Shown here in pieces: positions 62,163 through 64,000 of a stretch of 64,000 nucleotides of DNA. Each line of letters opens with the position of its first letter. Positions within the stretch are counted from its first letter, which is position 1. This DNA is from Pacificitalea sp040119125 (GTDB taxonomy: Bacteria > Pseudomonadota > Alphaproteobacteria > Rhodobacterales > Rhodobacteraceae): NCBI GenBank assembly GCA_040119125.1, contig JBEDTR010000004.1:1-64000 (forward strand). Direction: 5' to 3'. The notes below the pieces were generated by a model that made no database searches, had not been told where the DNA came from, and worked only from the letters and a program-made list of their open reading frames with translations. The translations under genes were made by a program, and so were the position numbers.

Positions 62163-64000
62163 ATGACGCAGCAGGCTACGGCATCCCCCGATCCCGGTGT
62201 TGAGACCGACCCCGCGCGGTTGCTGCGGCAGATCTTTGGGTTTGATGGGTTTCGCCCCGGTCAGGAAGAGATCGTCGAAGCGGTCACCGAGGGGCGCAAT
62301 ACTCTTGCCATCATGCCCACGGGCGGCGGCAAATCGCTGTGTTTTCAGCTGCCCGCCCTGTGCCGCGACGGGGTGACCGTGGTGATTTCGCCGCTGATCG
62401 CCTTGATGCGCGATCAGGTGCGGGGTCTGCGCGAGGCGGGTGTATCTGCGGGGGCGCTGACCTCGGGCAATACCGAAGAGGAGACCGCCGAGGTGTTCGC
62501 CGCGCTTGATGCGGGGACGCTGAAGCTCCTGTATATGGCACCCGAGCGGCTGGCCTCTGCGGGGGCGGTGAACATGCTGCGCCGCATCGGCGTGTCACTG
62601 ATCGCCGTAGATGAGGCCCATTGCGTCAGCCAATGGGGCCATGATTTCCGCCCCGATTATCTGCGCATTGGTGAGCTGCGTCGCGATCTGGGCGTGCCGC
62701 TTGCCGCATTCACCGCCACGGCGGATGAGGAAACTCAGGCGGAAATCGTCACCCGCCTTTTCGATGGCATCGCGCCGCAATCGTTTCTGCGCGGCTTTGA
62801 CCGGCCCAATATCCATCTGGCCTTCACCGCCAAGGACCAGCCGCGCCGCCAGATCCTCGACTTCGCCGCCGCGCGCAAGGGGCGCTCGGGCATCGTCTAT
62901 TGCGGCACCCGTGCCAAGACCGAAGGTCTGGCCCGCGCGCTGGAGGAGGCGGGCCATAGCGCCGCCGCCTATCATGGCGGGATGGAGCCGGATCAACGCC
63001 GCGCGGTCGAGGGACGGTTTCAGTCCGAGGATGGGCTGATCGTCGTCGCCACCGTCGCCTTTGGCATGGGGGTCGATAAGCCGGACATTCGCTGGGTCGC
63101 CCATGCCGATCTGCCAAAATCCATCGAAGCCTATTATCAGGAAATCGGTCGCGCGGGCCGCGATGGCGCAGCGGCGGAAACGCTGACGCTTTATGGTCCC
63201 GATGACATCCGCCTGCGCCGCTCGCAGATCGACGAAAGCCTCGCCCCGCCGGAACGCCGAATGGCCGATCACGGGCGACTTAACGCGCTGCTGGGTCTGG
63301 CCGAGGCGCTGGGCTGTCGGCGGCAGAAGCTGCTGGGCTATTTTGGCGAAGACAGCCCGCCCTGTGGCTATTGCGATCACTGCGACCGCCCGCCCGAGAC
63401 GTTTGACGGCACGCAGGCCGTCCGCATGGCGCTGTCGGCGATCCTGCGCACGGGCGAATATTTCGGCTCCGGCCATCTGATCGACATCCTGCTGGGCACC
63501 GAGACCGACAAGGTGCGCGCGCGCGGGCATGAGGCGCTGCCGACCTTTGGTGTGGGGCGCGACTGGGACCGGCGGCAGTGGCAGGCGATCTTTCGGCAGA
63601 TGATGGGGCTGGATCTGGTGCGGCCTGATCGCGAACGCCATGGCGCGCTGCGGATGACGGAAAGCGCGCGCCCGGTCCTGCGGGACGAGGAATCGGTGAC
63701 GCTGCGCCGCGATACGCTGTCGCGGTCGCGCGACCGCAGGCCGGCGGTCAAGGCGCTGGTGTCGGAAGAAGACGCGCCGCTGATGTCGGCGCTGAAGGCG
63801 AAACGCCGCGCGCTGGCCGAGGCCGGATCGGTCCCGGCCTATGTCATTTTCACCGACCGCACGTTGATCGAAATGGCCGAAACCCGCCCCTCCACTCTGG
63901 ATGAGATGGCGCGTATCGGTGGCGTCGGTGCCAAGAAGCTGGAGCGCTACGGCGCGGAATTCCTGAGCATCATCGCGGGCGCGGCTGTGGCCGACGAAAA
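62163..64000 (+). CDS. recQ: ATP-dependent DNA helicase RecQ (truncated by the window edge)
   Basis: 612 residues visible, no stop before the end. Walker A MPTGGGKSLCFQLPAL, DEAH box VDEAHCVSQWGHDFRP, QEIGRAGRDG motif VI, the RQC zinc cluster CGYCDHC, a winged helix and the start of an HRDC-like C-terminal region are present. RecQ unwinds recombination intermediates and stalled forks. Only the last residues are missing. Confidence 0.95.
   Translation, partial: MTQQATASPDPGVETDPARLLRQIFGFDGFRPGQEEIVEAVTEGRNTLAIMPTGGGKSLCFQLPALCRDGVTVVISPLIALMRDQVRGLREAGVSAGALTSGNTEEETAEVFAALDAGTLKLLYMAPERLASAGAVNMLRRIGVSLIAVDEAHCVSQWGHDFRPDYLRIGELRRDLGVPLAAFTATADEETQAEIVTRLFDGIAPQSFLRGFDRPNIHLAFTAKDQPRRQILDFAAARKGRSGIVYCGTRAKTEGLARALEEAGHSAAAYHGGMEPDQRRAVEGRFQSEDGLIVVATVAFGMGVDKPDIRWVAHADLPKSIEAYYQEIGRAGRDGAAAETLTLYGPDDIRLRRSQIDESLAPPERRMADHGRLNALLGLAEALGCRRQKLLGYFGEDSPPCGYCDHCDRPPETFDGTQAVRMALSAILRTGEYFGSGHLIDILLGTETDKVRARGHEALPTFGVGRDWDRRQWQAIFRQMMGLDLVRPDRERHGALRMTESARPVLRDEESVTLRRDTLSRSRDRRPAVKALVSEEDAPLMSALKAKRRALAEAGSVPAYVIFTDRTLIEMAETRPSTLDEMARIGGVGAKKLERYGAEFLSIIAGAAVADE

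Overview
The window is chromosomal DNA from an alphaproteobacterium, most probably a Rhodobacteraceae (Roseobacter/Paracoccus-like) species. The evidence is the high G+C content with strong codon-position bias, the rpsT-dnaA-dnaN-recF-gyrB replication block preceded by crotonase-mutM/ubiE-ubiB, a triple peptide-deformylase/fmt operon, an AapJQMP-type amino-acid ABC transporter, a TRAP transporter, an ETF-ubiquinone oxidoreductase and a DUF2794 protein. No phage, IS element, CRISPR array or rRNA was recognised. One tRNA (initiator Met) opens the window, and a recQ gene runs off the right edge.

Layout. (1) 1-725: initiator tRNA, a hairpin and about 550 bp of unassigned DNA. (2) 726-11241: a catabolic cluster with a divergent aconitase-X gene and a GntR-led operon: enolase-superfamily enzyme, AapJQMP-like ABC transporter, ornithine-cyclodeaminase-family reductase, class-IV aminotransferase and ProC-like reductase. 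The best reading is uptake and degradation of hydroxyproline-type imino acids via pyrroline carboxylates to proline. (3) 11297-19727: a second, minus-strand catabolic cluster with a LysR regulator, a DUF1445 protein (D-glutamate-cyclase-like fold), TRAP DctPQM, DUF2848, an amidase and PxpB/PxpC (5-oxoprolinase B and C) but no PxpA; it probably handles a lactam or amide. (4) 19803-28253: gyrB, LysE-type exporter, VOC protein, recF, dnaN, dnaA and rpsT, all on the minus strand, with a gene-free 0.5 kb dnaA-rpsT gap that is the only origin candidate here. (5) 28349-36855: crotonase, mutM, ubiE-ubiB, a tandem repeat block, then def-def-def-fmt and a PatB-like C-S lyase. (6) 36892-49106: phosphatase, ABC exporter, I78-type lipoprotein, formaldehyde detoxification genes (class III ADH and S-formylglutathione hydrolase), a NYN-LOTUS nuclease, a TetR/small secreted protein pair, an AEC transporter, a second ornithine-cyclodeaminase paralogue and an MFS transporter. 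(7) 49247-64000: zapE, an unknown membrane protein, greA, ETF-QO, a TPR protein, ispE, beta-carbonic anhydrase, an orphan Hpt-like protein, M17 aminopeptidase and NlpC/P60 hydrolase, DUF2794, thioesterase, YggT and recQ.

Most unusual items: the AcnX/enolase/OCD/ProC/aminotransferase combination, with an enolase-family protein whose active-site residues look non-standard; a PxpBC-amidase-DUF2848-DUF1445-TRAP cluster without PxpA; a third deformylase that has lost its metal Cys and catalytic Glu; a near-identical tandem repeat of about 206 bp (32569-33096) with a related dispersed copy near 38 kb; an exact CtrA box in a convergent intergenic region; and three related operator-like sites around a TetR gene and a 64-residue secreted protein. 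All family calls are by eye from motifs; no database searches were run.
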